Below, piece by piece: positions 26,752 through 35,747 of a stretch of DNA of 64,000 nucleotides. The stretch covers positions 434,001 to 498,000 of the forward strand of contig JANQSO010000007.1 in assembly GCA_028284005.1 (NCBI GenBank). The letters are read 5' to 3'. The notes beneath the pieces were generated by a model, which was given only the letters and a program-made list of their open reading frames with translations, was not told where the DNA came from and ran no database searches. Position 1 is the stretch's first letter. The number at the start of each line of letters is the position of its first letter. A program made the translations under genes and the position numbers. The DNA is from Flavobacteriaceae bacterium (GTDB taxonomy: Bacteria > Bacteroidota > Bacteroidia > Flavobacteriales > Flavobacteriaceae).

Positions 26752-27711
26752 TTATTGATTCATGCTAATTTTAGCAGCAATAGAATCTGTAACCTCTTCT
26801 TTTACCTCTTCAATAGTTTCGCTTTCTGGAGCATCCGGATCTACCCATAAATCGCCTTCGGCTTCTTTAGGTTCTGCCGGTGTTGTTCCTTGAAACGTTA
26901 ATAAATAACTGGCAACCTGTGCCATTTCGGCCGGTTTTAGGTCGGCCTTCCAGGATACCATTCCTTTACCGTCACGACCTCCTTCGGAAATCGTATTGAA
27001 AACATTTTTAATTCCTCCTCCCAATATCCAGTATTCATCAGTTAAATTAGGGCCAATTCCTCCTCCTCCATCAGCTTTATGACATGCAATACAGTTCACA
27101 TCATAAATGGCTTTTCCTGCACTTAGGTCTGAAGCATCCGTAAGTAGTTCAACGGTATTTACATCAACCAGGTCTTTGGCTGTTTTTTTGTATTCTTCTA
27201 TGGCTGCTTTGGCTTCGGCAACTTCTATTTCATATTCTTCAGCTTGATTTACATCATCAAATACTTCATAGCGAACCAAGTATACCACAGCAAAAATGAT
27301 CGTGATGTAAAATCCGTATACCCACCATGGCGGTAATTTATTATCCAGTTCCTTAATACCATCATAATTATGGTCAAGTATAATTTCGCCCTCTTTTTCG
27401 ATAGGCTTACTCCCCAATAATTTTTTATATGTCTTTTTAAACCAACTAAAACGTTGCTCTTTTCTTGTTCCTTCCGCTTGTAAATATCGCTCTTGAGCTT
27501 CAGGAGCCAATCCTCTAAAAAGAATACGTTTTAATGTTTCTGAAACTACTTCAATAGCAATAGCGAATAATAACAGCATTGCTAATACGGCCCAAATAAT
27601 AGGATATTTTTCAATAGCCATTTGTTCACCGGAATCTATGGTAAACTCCAGCAGAAAAAATGCAAGGACCATAAATGCTATAACACGTAAATAGGATGCT
27701 CCTGTTCTCAT
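26752..27711 (-). CDS. ccoP: cbb3 oxidase subunit III, monoheme form
   Basis: Two N-terminal membrane segments, a central helix after LPPWWVYGFYITIIF (the CcoP anchor motif), a coiled-coil-like linker and one cytochrome c domain with CIACH and an axial Met in GKGMVSW. Most CcoP proteins have two hemes; only one CXXCH is present here. The tail is acidic. It overlaps ccoQ by 4 nt. Confidence 0.92.
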   Translation of the reverse strand: MRTGASYLRVIAFMVLAFFLLEFTIDSGEQMAIEKYPIIWAVLAMLLLFAIAIEVVSETLKRILFRGLAPEAQERYLQAEGTRKEQRFSWFKKTYKKLLGSKPIEKEGEIILDHNYDGIKELDNKLPPWWVYGFYITIIFAVVYLVRYEVFDDVNQAEEYEIEVAEAKAAIEEYKKTAKDLVDVNTVELLTDASDLSAGKAIYDVNCIACHKADGGGGIGPNLTDEYWILGGGIKNVFNTISEGGRDGKGMVSWKADLKPAEMAQVASYLLTFQGTTPAEPKEAEGDLWVDPDAPESETIEEVKEEVTDSIAAKISMNQ

Positions 27712-27899
27712 AATAAATCTTCGTTTTGGTTGTTGTTTTCTAATGGAATATTGCTTACTTCGGCAATGTGGTCTTTTTTAGCTGTAAATACCCACCAAAA
27801 AAGCACTACAAAAAAGATGAAGAATATCAATAGCGATATAATAGGATAGACTTCCACTCCATCTATATTCTCTAAATTTCCTTTGATAAATCGTAACAT
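27708..27899 (-). CDS. ccoQ: CcoQ-like small cbb3 subunit
   Basis: 63 aa with one helix (IISLLIFFIFFVVLFWWVFTAKKD) and a polar tail, the CcoQ/FixQ pattern, placed between ccoNO and ccoP. It probably stabilises the CcoNO-CcoP interaction. Confidence 0.8.
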   Translation of the reverse strand: MLRFIKGNLENIDGVEVYPIISLLIFFIFFVVLFWWVFTAKKDHIAEVSNIPLENNNQNEDLL

Positions 27900-27901
27900 A
27901 A

Positions 27902-30103
27902 TTATTCGTTTTTGGCTGAAGCGTCAGCGTTATTTTCCACTTTAATATCTGTTCCAAGGCGTTGCAAATAAGCTATAATAGCAACTACCTCACGGTTTCT
28001 CATTTCAATGAAATCCTCTCCGTTTTCCTCTGCATACTTTTTATCTGCTTCATACGTCTTTACAAAATCCGGGTCACTGTATAGGTTTTGTTCTATTTGT
28101 GTTCCCTGCTCGGTCATCCACTCTTGTGCCCGTGCTATTTCTTCTTCAGTATAAGGAACACCCAAACTAACCATAGTTTCCATTTTCTTTTCGGTCATAG
28201 ACTTATCAAGTTCTTTAGCGATCAACCATTTATAAGATGGCATAATAGAACCTGATGAAGTACTCTGTGGGTCATAAAAGTGGTTTAAGTGCCAGTTGTC
28301 GGAATATTTCCCCCCTACTCTGTGTAAGTCGGGGCCCGTACGTTTACTTCCCCATAAGAATGGATGGTCGTATACGTATTCTCCGGCCTTAGAATATTCG
28401 CCATAGCGTTCAACTTCACTTCTAAAAGGCCTGATCATTTGTGAGTGGCAGGAAACACAGCCCTCTCTAATATAGATATCGCGTCCTTCCAACTCCAAAG
28501 GAGTATAAGGTTTCACACTTGTAATGGCCGGCACATAATCATCTACCATTAATGATGGTATAATTTGTACCATCCCTCCTATTAGAATGGCTATGGTTGC
28601 ATAAATGGTAAGTTTTACCGGTCTTCTCTCCAACCAGGTATGGTATCCTTCTTTTAACGTACGTCTTTTTGTAACACGTTGTAGTGGTGCCGCTTCAGCT
28701 AACTCATCGGTTACTTTACTACCCTGTTTAACTGTTTTTACTATGTTATACAGCAATATAAATGCTCCTACAATGTAAAGAGTTCCTCCTATCGCTCTCA
28801 TCCAGTACATAGGAATGATCTCACTCACTGTTTCCAGGAAGTTTCCATACATCAAAGTACCATCCGGATTAAATTGTTTCCACATAATGGCCTGCGTAAA
28901 ACCGGCCACGTACATAGGCAATGCATACATGATAATCCCAAGGGTACCAATCCAAAAATGAGCATTTGCCAACTTGGTAGACCATAATCTTGTTTTAAAC
29001 AATTTTGGCACTAACCAATAGATCATACCAAAGGTTAAGAAACCATTCCATGCAAGTGCTCCTACGTGAACGTGTGCAATGATCCAGTCACTAAAGTGTG
29101 CAATCGCGTTTACATTTTTAAGGGAAAGCATTGGCCCTTCAAAAGTTGCCATACCATAACCGGTAATTGCAACCACCATAAATTTTAAAACAGGGTCCGT
29201 ACGTACTTTATCCCAGGCTCCTCGAAGTGTCAATAATCCGTTGATCATCCCTCCCCAGGAAGGAGCTATTAACATTACCGAAAATGCAACACCCAGGTTT
29301 TGAGCCCAGTCCGGTAGCGCAGAATATAATAAATGGTGAGGCCCTGCCCAGATATATATAAAGATCAGGGACCAGAAATGGACAATGGACAGCCGGTAAG
29401 AATATACGGGCCTGTTTGCAGCTTTAGGCACAAAATAGTACATCAATCCCAAAAATGGAGTTGTTAAGAAAAATGCCACCGCATTGTGACCATACCACCA
29501 TTGTACCAATGCATCCTGAACACCTGCAAAAGCAGAATAGCTCTTTAAAGCACTCACCGGAAGCTCCATACTATTTACGATATGCAATACTGCAACCGTA
29601 ACGAATGTTGCCAAATAAAACCAGATCGCAACATACAAATGCCGTTGCCTTCTTTTTAGCATGGTACCAATTAAGTTTGCTCCAAAAACAACCCAGATAA
29701 GTGCAATTGCGATATCAAATGGCCATTCTAATTCTGCGTATTCTTTCGAGGTGGTATATCCCAGTGGAAGCGTGATAGCGGCTCCCACAATTAATAATTG
29801 CCATCCCCAAAAATTGATGTTACTTAAAAGGTCACTCCACATCCTCGCTTTTAACAAGCGTTGCGTAGAGTAATATACCCCGGCAAAAATTGCATTCCCC
29901 ACAAAAGCGAAAATAACTGCATTGGTGTGCAATGGACGTATTCTTCCAAAGCTTAACCACGAGATTCCATCTGTGATGTTAGGGAATAAAAACATAAAGG
30001 CCAGTAGCAGACCAACGGCCATACCTACTATACCCCAAATAATGGTGGCCCAGACAAACTTTTTAACGATCTTGTTATCGTAATAAAACTGTTCTACTTC
30101 CAT
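27902..30103 (-). CDS. ccoNO: Fused cbb3 oxidase subunits I and II
   Basis: The first ~480 residues are CcoN: RPLHTNAVIFAFVGNAIF (low-spin heme His), VQWWYGHNAVAFFLTTPFLG with the CuB His and Tyr region, GPHHLLYSALPDW (CuB His pair) and IIAHVHVGALAWNGFLTFG (heme ligands). A linker and one helix lead to CcoO, a monoheme domain with CVSCHSQMIRPF and a distal Met (GSIMPSYKW). The N-O fusion is typical of Bacteroidota. High-affinity O2 reduction in the inner membrane. Confidence 0.95.
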   Translation of the reverse strand: MEVEQFYYDNKIVKKFVWATIIWGIVGMAVGLLLAFMFLFPNITDGISWLSFGRIRPLHTNAVIFAFVGNAIFAGVYYSTQRLLKARMWSDLLSNINFWGWQLLIVGAAITLPLGYTTSKEYAELEWPFDIAIALIWVVFGANLIGTMLKRRQRHLYVAIWFYLATFVTVAVLHIVNSMELPVSALKSYSAFAGVQDALVQWWYGHNAVAFFLTTPFLGLMYYFVPKAANRPVYSYRLSIVHFWSLIFIYIWAGPHHLLYSALPDWAQNLGVAFSVMLIAPSWGGMINGLLTLRGAWDKVRTDPVLKFMVVAITGYGMATFEGPMLSLKNVNAIAHFSDWIIAHVHVGALAWNGFLTFGMIYWLVPKLFKTRLWSTKLANAHFWIGTLGIIMYALPMYVAGFTQAIMWKQFNPDGTLMYGNFLETVSEIIPMYWMRAIGGTLYIVGAFILLYNIVKTVKQGSKVTDELAEAAPLQRVTKRRTLKEGYHTWLERRPVKLTIYATIAILIGGMVQIIPSLMVDDYVPAITSVKPYTPLELEGRDIYIREGCVSCHSQMIRPFRSEVERYGEYSKAGEYVYDHPFLWGSKRTGPDLHRVGGKYSDNWHLNHFYDPQSTSSGSIMPSYKWLIAKELDKSMTEKKMETMVSLGVPYTEEEIARAQEWMTEQGTQIEQNLYSDPDFVKTYEADKKYAEENGEDFIEMRNREVVAIIAYLQRLGTDIKVENNADASAKNE

Positions 30104-30108
30104 AGTGA

Positions 30109-30321
30109 TTATTGTTTCTCTTGATTATTGATTGGTTTTTCTTCTGAAATTTCTTGTGACGGGGTACTGCTTTCTTTTACAAGTTCATCTTCAAAAAGCA
30201 TACGTACCGAGGGTGTATAAGTATCGTCATACTGGCCTCTTCTTACTGAAAGAATAAATGCTGCAAAGAAAATTAAAGCCACTATGACACTTATTGTTAG
30301 TAATACATAAATAATGCTCAT
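30109..30321 (-). CDS. ccoS: CcoS cbb3 oxidase maturation protein
   Basis: 70 aa: N-terminal helix MSIIYVLLTISVIVALIFFA, then VRRGQYDD, the CcoS signature, and an acidic tail. CcoS is needed for cofactor insertion. It is the first gene of the transcript that continues through ccoNO, ccoQ, ccoP, ccoG, ccoH, the SafE-like gene and the 42-residue protein. Confidence 0.9.
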   Translation of the reverse strand: MSIIYVLLTISVIVALIFFAAFILSVRRGQYDDTYTPSVRMLFEDELVKESSTPSQEISEEKPINNQEKQ

Positions 30322-30340
30322 ACCTACCTAAATTAAGGTG

Positions 30341-30383
30341 TAAAAATATTGCCGACCGGTTTTCTAAAATATGATATTAGTCA
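30341..30383 (-). promoter_or_regulatory. CRP/FNR-type box and -7 element of the ccoS-ccoNOQPGH operon
   Basis: Box TGATattaGTCA at 30372-30383; -7 TATTTTTA on the minus strand at 30348-30341. Spacing is 35 nt. Confidence 0.8.
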
Positions 30384-30401
30384 GCTTTTCTTTATTTAGT
30401 T

Positions 30402-32825
30402 TCATTTTAAATTCCTACTCACATATTGTGTTGCCAGGGTTGTAAAAACAACAATACTTATCGAGCTCAACGGCATTAAAATAGCCGCTATTACCGGTTT
30501 TAAATGCCCGGTCACAGCAAATGACAACCCAATTAAATTATAAGCCAACGAGAGGATAAAGCTCCATTTAATAATACTTATCCCTTTTTTTGACAACTTA
30601 AAAAACCGAATAAGATCTTTAAATCTTGAAGCATCTAAAATTCCATCGCAAGCCGGTGAAAACACATTGATATTCTCTGAAATGGCTATTCCAACCTCAC
30701 TTTGCTTTAAAGCACCGGCATCATTCAATCCATCCCCTACCATCATTACCGTCCTTCCTTTTTGCTGAAGAGACTTTATAAACTGAAGCTTGTCTTCCGG
30801 TTTCTGGTTAAAATATAATTCTGTGTCCTTTGGAAGTAATGCCTCTAACCTTTTTCTTTCCCCGTCATTATCTCCCGAAAGCACGATTACTTCCTTGTCT
30901 GTTTCCAGTTCTTCAAATAGAGCTGCAACTCCTTCCCGGTATTCATTGTGGAAAATATAGCATCCCTTGTATTTATTATTGCTGCTTACATGGACTGTGG
31001 TCTTGATACGGTTTTCTGAAAGTTCTGTTGCCGGTGAAGCAGTTGAATCCCCAACAAAGGCATAGGATCCAATTTTAATACTATTCTCATTAAGTTTTGC
31101 TGAAATACCTTTTCCGGTCTCTTCTTCAAATTCATCTAATGTCTGAATGTCGTTCTTATCCAAAATAGCATACAAAGCCCTACTTAAAGGATGATTGGAA
31201 GATCGAAGCGTACTGGTCAACAGTATTTTTTCTTCAGTGGAAAGAGCCACTCCTTCGTAGGTGATTATATTTTTTTTATTGGTAGTAAGTGTTCCTGTTT
31301 TGTCAAAGACAACAGTATCCACTTTTGCTATTTGTTCAATAACCGAAGCTTCTTTTAAATACAACTTATTGCTTCCAAAGATGCGCAATAAATTACCCAG
31401 TGTAAAGGGTGACGCCAATGCAATGGCACAGGGGCAAGCTACAATAAGTACTGCGGTAAATACATTAAAAGCTTTGGAAGGGTCATATACCAACCAGAAT
31501 AATGTAGCAATAAAAGCAATGGAAAGTACAGCGACGGTAAACCGCTTACTAATACTATCTGTCAATGATTGAAAGATATTTGGCCTTTCTTTACTAAAGA
31601 CCTCATTGCTCCAAAGTTGCGTTAAATAACTTTGCGCTACAGGCTTTAGTACTTCTACTTCAAGCACGCCGGCTTGTTGTTTTCCTCCTGCAAAGAGCTT
31701 ATCACCACTTTTTTTGCTAACCGGTTCAGCTTCGCCGGTAACAAAACTGTAATCTATAAGAGCATTCCCTTTAATAAGAATAGCATCAACAGGAATTAAT
31801 TCATTATTACGAATAAGCAACCTGTCTCCCTTCTTTATCTTAAAAACTTCGGCCTGTTCTTCAGTTGTTCTTTCTTCGGAAGAACGAACCAAACGGGTTA
31901 CCGCGATAGGGAAATATGATTTGTAATCTCGCTCAAACGATAAGAATGCATAGGTTTTTTGCTGAAAAAATTTCCCCAGCAATAAAAAGAAGATCAATCC
32001 CGTAAGGCTATCAAAAAAACCTGTTCCCCAATCAAAAACAATATCGATCGTACTTCGTATGAATAATACAGCGACCCCAATGGCTATTGGGACATCTATA
32101 TTTAAGATCCCGCTTCGTAGCCCTTTGTAAGCTGAAGTAAAATAATCACGCCCGGAGTAGAACACCACCGGAAGTGAAAATGCGAACATCAACCATCGAA
32201 ATACATGTTTAAACTGGTCGAGCCAAAATTCTTGCCCCCCCGTTTCGTTCACCGGCAGGTCAAAATATTCAGGAAAGGAAAGGAACATTACATTTCCAAA
32301 AGCAAAACCAGCAACCCCTAATTTATAGATAAGGCTCCGGTTGTAATTCTTTTTCTTCTTTTTTGAATCTTCCAGTGAAATGTAAGGTTCGTAACCTATT
32401 CGACTTAAAAGAATCACCAGTTCTTTTAAAGAAACCTCTTCACCGGAAAAAGTTATTCTAACTGTCTTTTCGGGAAAATTAACCTGCGATGTCTTTACTG
32501 CCGGACTCAGTTTATTGAGATTTTCCAGCACCCAAATACAGGAACTACAGTGTATGGAAGGAATTAAAAAGGAAACTATTCTGGTGGTTTGATCATTAAA
32601 TTCCAGGAGTTTCTCAACAATAGAGGTATTATCGAGAAAGTCAAATTTACCGGCAATATGTACCGGTGTGATCCCGGGATTTTGTTCTAAGGTATAATAA
32701 TAATCAAGATCATTATCATGCAGAATATCGAAAACTGTCTTACAACCATTACAACAAAAGGACTTTTCCCTGTGTTCAATTATAGTCTCTAAGCAGTCGT
32801 CTCCGCAATGAAAACACTTTGCCAT
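30402..32825 (-). CDS. ccoI: CcoI/FixI copper-transporting P1B-type ATPase
   Basis: Exports Cu(I) for cbb3 oxidase assembly. The N-terminus has an unusual cysteine-rich zinc-finger-like segment (CFHCGDDC, CCNGCKTV), then a degenerate heavy-metal domain (HCSSCIWVLENL), eight helices with the CPC motif (VACPCAIALASP), the phosphorylation site DKTGTLT and the hinge GDGLNDAGAL. 807 aa. Separate promoter from ccoS. Confidence 0.94.
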   Translation of the reverse strand: MAKCFHCGDDCLETIIEHREKSFCCNGCKTVFDILHDNDLDYYYTLEQNPGITPVHIAGKFDFLDNTSIVEKLLEFNDQTTRIVSFLIPSIHCSSCIWVLENLNKLSPAVKTSQVNFPEKTVRITFSGEEVSLKELVILLSRIGYEPYISLEDSKKKKKNYNRSLIYKLGVAGFAFGNVMFLSFPEYFDLPVNETGGQEFWLDQFKHVFRWLMFAFSLPVVFYSGRDYFTSAYKGLRSGILNIDVPIAIGVAVLFIRSTIDIVFDWGTGFFDSLTGLIFFLLLGKFFQQKTYAFLSFERDYKSYFPIAVTRLVRSSEERTTEEQAEVFKIKKGDRLLIRNNELIPVDAILIKGNALIDYSFVTGEAEPVSKKSGDKLFAGGKQQAGVLEVEVLKPVAQSYLTQLWSNEVFSKERPNIFQSLTDSISKRFTVAVLSIAFIATLFWLVYDPSKAFNVFTAVLIVACPCAIALASPFTLGNLLRIFGSNKLYLKEASVIEQIAKVDTVVFDKTGTLTTNKKNIITYEGVALSTEEKILLTSTLRSSNHPLSRALYAILDKNDIQTLDEFEEETGKGISAKLNENSIKIGSYAFVGDSTASPATELSENRIKTTVHVSSNNKYKGCYIFHNEYREGVAALFEELETDKEVIVLSGDNDGERKRLEALLPKDTELYFNQKPEDKLQFIKSLQQKGRTVMMVGDGLNDAGALKQSEVGIAISENINVFSPACDGILDASRFKDLIRFFKLSKKGISIIKWSFILSLAYNLIGLSFAVTGHLKPVIAAILMPLSSISIVVFTTLATQYVSRNLK

Positions 32826-32855
32826 ACAATCTTAATTTGCTCATTATACCTTTGG

Positions 32856-32898
32856 CAAAGGTTGAAATTGTGTTCTGTTTAAAAAATGATAAATATCA
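32856..32898 (-). promoter_or_regulatory. CRP/FNR-type box and -7 element of ccoI
   Basis: Box TGATaaatATCA at 32887-32898; -7 AACCTTTG on the minus strand at 32863-32856. Spacing is 35 nt. The element lies in a small dyad, ACCTTTGGCAAAGGT. Confidence 0.8.
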
Positions 32899-32900
32899 GT

Positions 32901-34196
32901 TTATACTTTTTTAAACCGTTTGAATGCTTCCTCTTCCAGTATGCTTCTATGATCGGGGTGCGCTATGGAAATAAGTTCTTTGGCGCGTTGTTCTAAACTT
33001 TTTCCAAATAAATTAACCACACCATATTCGGTCACAACATAATGTACGTGTGCCCTTGTTGTAGTTACACTTGCACCCTGTTTTAAAAAAGGGGTGATCT
33101 TTGAAATACCTTTTGCGGTAACAGAAGGCATTGCTATAATCGGTTTGCCTTTTTCAGAAAGAGAAGCACCGCGAATAAAATCCATCTGGCCTCCAACCCC
33201 AGAATATTGGTAAGCACCTATAGAATCTGCACAGACCTGTCCGGTTAGATCAATTTCAATAGCACTATTAATAGCCGTTACTTTTGGGTTTTGCCTAATG
33301 ATAGCTGTATCGTTAGTATAACCGGCCTCTTTGAAATGCACTATTGGGTTATCGTCTACAAAATCATACAAATTTTTGGTTCCCATTGCAAAACAGGTTA
33401 CAATTTTCCCGGTTTTAATTTCTTTTTCTTCACCGGTAATAATGCCTTGTTCCACTAATGGCAAGAGGCCGTCACTAAACATTTCGGTATGGATCCCTAA
33501 GCGTTTATGGTTTGTAAGGTTACTAAGAACCGCATTTGGAATATTACCAATACCCATTTGTAATGTAGCGCCATCTTCAACCAATCCCGCAACATGCTTT
33601 CCAATCGTAGATTCAATTTGGGATGGTACTCCCAAAGGAGATTCGTGGATAGGTTTATCTATTTCTACTGCATAATCGATATGGCTTATGTGAATGATCC
33701 CGTCACCATGCGTTCTGGGTACCTTTGGGTTTATCAATGCCACAACTGTTTTTGCAGTTTGTATTGCAGGTAGTGTAATATCTACGGAAACACCCAAAGA
33801 GCAATAACCGTGTTTATCCGGTGGAGAGACTTGAATAAATGCTACATCCAAAGGAATGATATTTCTTCTGAAAAGCCAGTGAATCTCGCTTAAAAAAACC
33901 GGAATATAGTCTCCCCGGTTCGTATCCACTCCCGCTCTTACATTATCCCCAACAAAGCAGCTATACAACCTAAATGCATTTGAGTAAGGAAGTTTTGTAT
34001 ACTTTGCTTCTCCATTGGTATGTATTTCAAATATTTCTACATTGCTCAACTCTTTATAACGTTCGCATAAAGTATCTATCAATAAATTAGGGGTCATGGA
34101 CGCTCCCTGAAAAAAAAGACGGTCGTTGGATTTCACTACTGATACAGCTTCTGCTGCTGAAACAATTTTTAATTCGGGTTTCATAGCTACATTCAT
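32901..34196 (-). CDS. Acetyl-CoA hydrolase/transferase family (4-hydroxybutyrate- or succinyl-CoA:acetate-type CoA-transferase)
   Basis: Family features are FFQGASMTPNLLIDTL, QVSPPDKHGYCSLGVSVD, the GIGNIPNAVL motif and INSAIEIDLTGQVCADS, which carries the likely catalytic Glu. These enzymes move CoA between acyl groups and acetate or butyrate. Starts: the TTG at 34217 lies inside the -7 element, so the ATG at 34196 is chosen; the ATG at 34184 is an alternative. Induction by low O2 suggests acetate or overflow-acid metabolism in anoxia, but the substrate cannot be read from sequence. Confidence 0.85.
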   Translation of the reverse strand: MNVAMKPELKIVSAAEAVSVVKSNDRLFFQGASMTPNLLIDTLCERYKELSNVEIFEIHTNGEAKYTKLPYSNAFRLYSCFVGDNVRAGVDTNRGDYIPVFLSEIHWLFRRNIIPLDVAFIQVSPPDKHGYCSLGVSVDITLPAIQTAKTVVALINPKVPRTHGDGIIHISHIDYAVEIDKPIHESPLGVPSQIESTIGKHVAGLVEDGATLQMGIGNIPNAVLSNLTNHKRLGIHTEMFSDGLLPLVEQGIITGEEKEIKTGKIVTCFAMGTKNLYDFVDDNPIVHFKEAGYTNDTAIIRQNPKVTAINSAIEIDLTGQVCADSIGAYQYSGVGGQMDFIRGASLSEKGKPIIAMPSVTAKGISKITPFLKQGASVTTTRAHVHYVVTEYGVVNLFGKSLEQRAKELISIAHPDHRSILEEEAFKRFKKV

Positions 34197-34214
34197 TATA
34201 CGTTTTATTTGTGG

Positions 34215-34257
34215 CAAAGGTTCGGCTTAATCTATTTTAATCATATGACAATAATCA
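34215..34257 (-). promoter_or_regulatory. CRP/FNR-type box and -7 element of the CoA-transferase gene
   Basis: Box TGACaataATCA at 34246-34257; -7 AACCTTTG on the minus strand at 34222-34215, identical to the ccoI element. Spacing is 35 nt. Confidence 0.75.
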
Positions 34258-34261
34258 TATA

Positions 34262-35044
34262 TTAAAAATCCTTTTTACCAGCTTTTCTTTTGATAAGCAG
34301 TGTTGGAACCAGAACCCAAAGTAAGAGCATCACTGAAGATACCACGATCCCAAAGTTGGTTCCGAAAAACTTTTGAAACAACGCCCCCGTATAACCCAGC
34401 AAGGCTGAAATGTCCAGTTTTAGTAAAATTAAAACCCGGGAGAGGTCTATTGGGTTCACCATCGTACCAACCAGCGAAAAAGTATCTAATGGATACTCTT
34501 CAAAAGCTATTAAAGACATTAAAAAAATACCGTCATAGATCACTGCCATAAAGAGCCAAAGTAAAATAGCATATCCAAACCCTTTGATCTTATTTTCATT
34601 GTAAAGCGCAATATTAAAAGCAAGCGCTGTAAAAATGAGTGTTAAAAAAGTTCCGGTAATAAGCAAGAGGGAGAAGTCCCATATTGCAGAAGACCTAAAA
34701 ATTCCATAAAAGATAAAAGGCACTCCCAAACCAATAATAAGGCTCATAGAAAGTGATAGGGCCACTCCCAGGTATTGTCCTAAAAAAATAGAGGATCGTT
34801 TAACAGGTTGTGCCAAAAGAAGTTCTGTAAATTCCTTGGAATTATAATAGTACATCACGCCAAAAATGGTACCTATGAGCGGTACTAAAATGATAATGAC
34901 GTTCATTAGGGTAATAACCGCTTTAGAGAGGTCGTTATTGAGGAACAATAGAACAATTCCCAACAATAGATAGAACGCAAAATACACATAGCTCCATCTG
35001 CTTCTAAGTAAATCGTAACAACTATATTTTAGTATCTTAATCAT
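34262..35044 (-). CDS. nosY: NosY, ABC-2 type membrane component
   Basis: Six helices of the ABC-2 permease type (VYFAFYLLLGIVLLFLN at the start, LLLWVLVPTLLI near the end). With NosF it forms a transporter that, with NosD, delivers copper or sulfur to NosZ. It overlaps nosF by 8 nt and is last in the nos operon. Confidence 0.9.
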   Translation of the reverse strand: MIKILKYSCYDLLRSRWSYVYFAFYLLLGIVLLFLNNDLSKAVITLMNVIIILVPLIGTIFGVMYYYNSKEFTELLLAQPVKRSSIFLGQYLGVALSLSMSLIIGLGVPFIFYGIFRSSAIWDFSLLLITGTFLTLIFTALAFNIALYNENKIKGFGYAILLWLFMAVIYDGIFLMSLIAFEEYPLDTFSLVGTMVNPIDLSRVLILLKLDISALLGYTGALFQKFFGTNFGIVVSSVMLLLWVLVPTLLIKRKAGKKDF

Positions 35045-35747
35045 AATTATTTGATAAAATGGACGCTATGGCATGTTCGAAATCCGGTTGCCCGGTTTTG
35101 GATTTTAGTTCTAAAATACTTCCTTTAAAATAGATCTTTCCTTCCAGTAGAAAAACAATATCGTTGGTAACTTCTTCAACAAAACTCATAATATGTGAAG
35201 TTATTAAAATGGTCTTCCCTTTTTCTTTTTCTGCTGTTATCAATTCTTTTAGCCGTATCAGTGAAATTGGATCTAAACCAGAAGTTGGCTCGTCCAGAAT
35301 TATAAGAGGGCTATCAAACATAAAAGCAAGTACAATGTTTACTTTTTGCTTTGTACCCCCGGAGAGGTTACCCAGCTTTTTTGTTAAAAAAGGTTCTAAT
35401 TTGAAGAGTTCAATAAGTCTCTCGTCATCTACAGACTTATTGGACCTAAGGTCTTTGATCATTCGTATCAATTCCTTTACGGTAAGGTTAGCGGGAAAGT
35501 TTGCTATTTGTGGCAGGTAGTCAATCTTGCTGCGGTATTTCCAATCTTTTTTGACCTTTTTTCCTTCGATCTCTATAGTGCCGGAATTAGGAATTACCAT
35601 CCCTAAAATGCTCTTTATCAGTGTGGTCTTTCCGGAGCCATTGGGCCCTAAAATGGCAAATATTCCACCTCGTTCAATCTCCAGGTCCACACCTTTTAGT
35701 ACATGGTTCTTACCAAATTTCTTATGTAAATTCTTCAGGCTAATCAT
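35037..35747 (-). CDS. nosF: NosF, ABC transporter ATPase
   Basis: Walker A GPNGSGKT, signature LSGGTKQK, Walker B LIILDEPTSG and the switch TSHI are all present. 236 aa is the usual single-domain size. It pairs with NosY (8-nt overlap) and NosD (8-nt overlap). Confidence 0.93.
   Translation of the reverse strand: MISLKNLHKKFGKNHVLKGVDLEIERGGIFAILGPNGSGKTTLIKSILGMVIPNSGTIEIEGKKVKKDWKYRSKIDYLPQIANFPANLTVKELIRMIKDLRSNKSVDDERLIELFKLEPFLTKKLGNLSGGTKQKVNIVLAFMFDSPLIILDEPTSGLDPISLIRLKELITAEKEKGKTILITSHIMSFVEEVTNDIVFLLEGKIYFKGSILELKSKTGQPDFEHAIASILSNNYD

Noticed and set aside
34197-34217. TTG start of the CoA-transferase
   Set aside because: The TTG is part of the -7 element, so it cannot be translated from that promoter; ATG 34196 is used.
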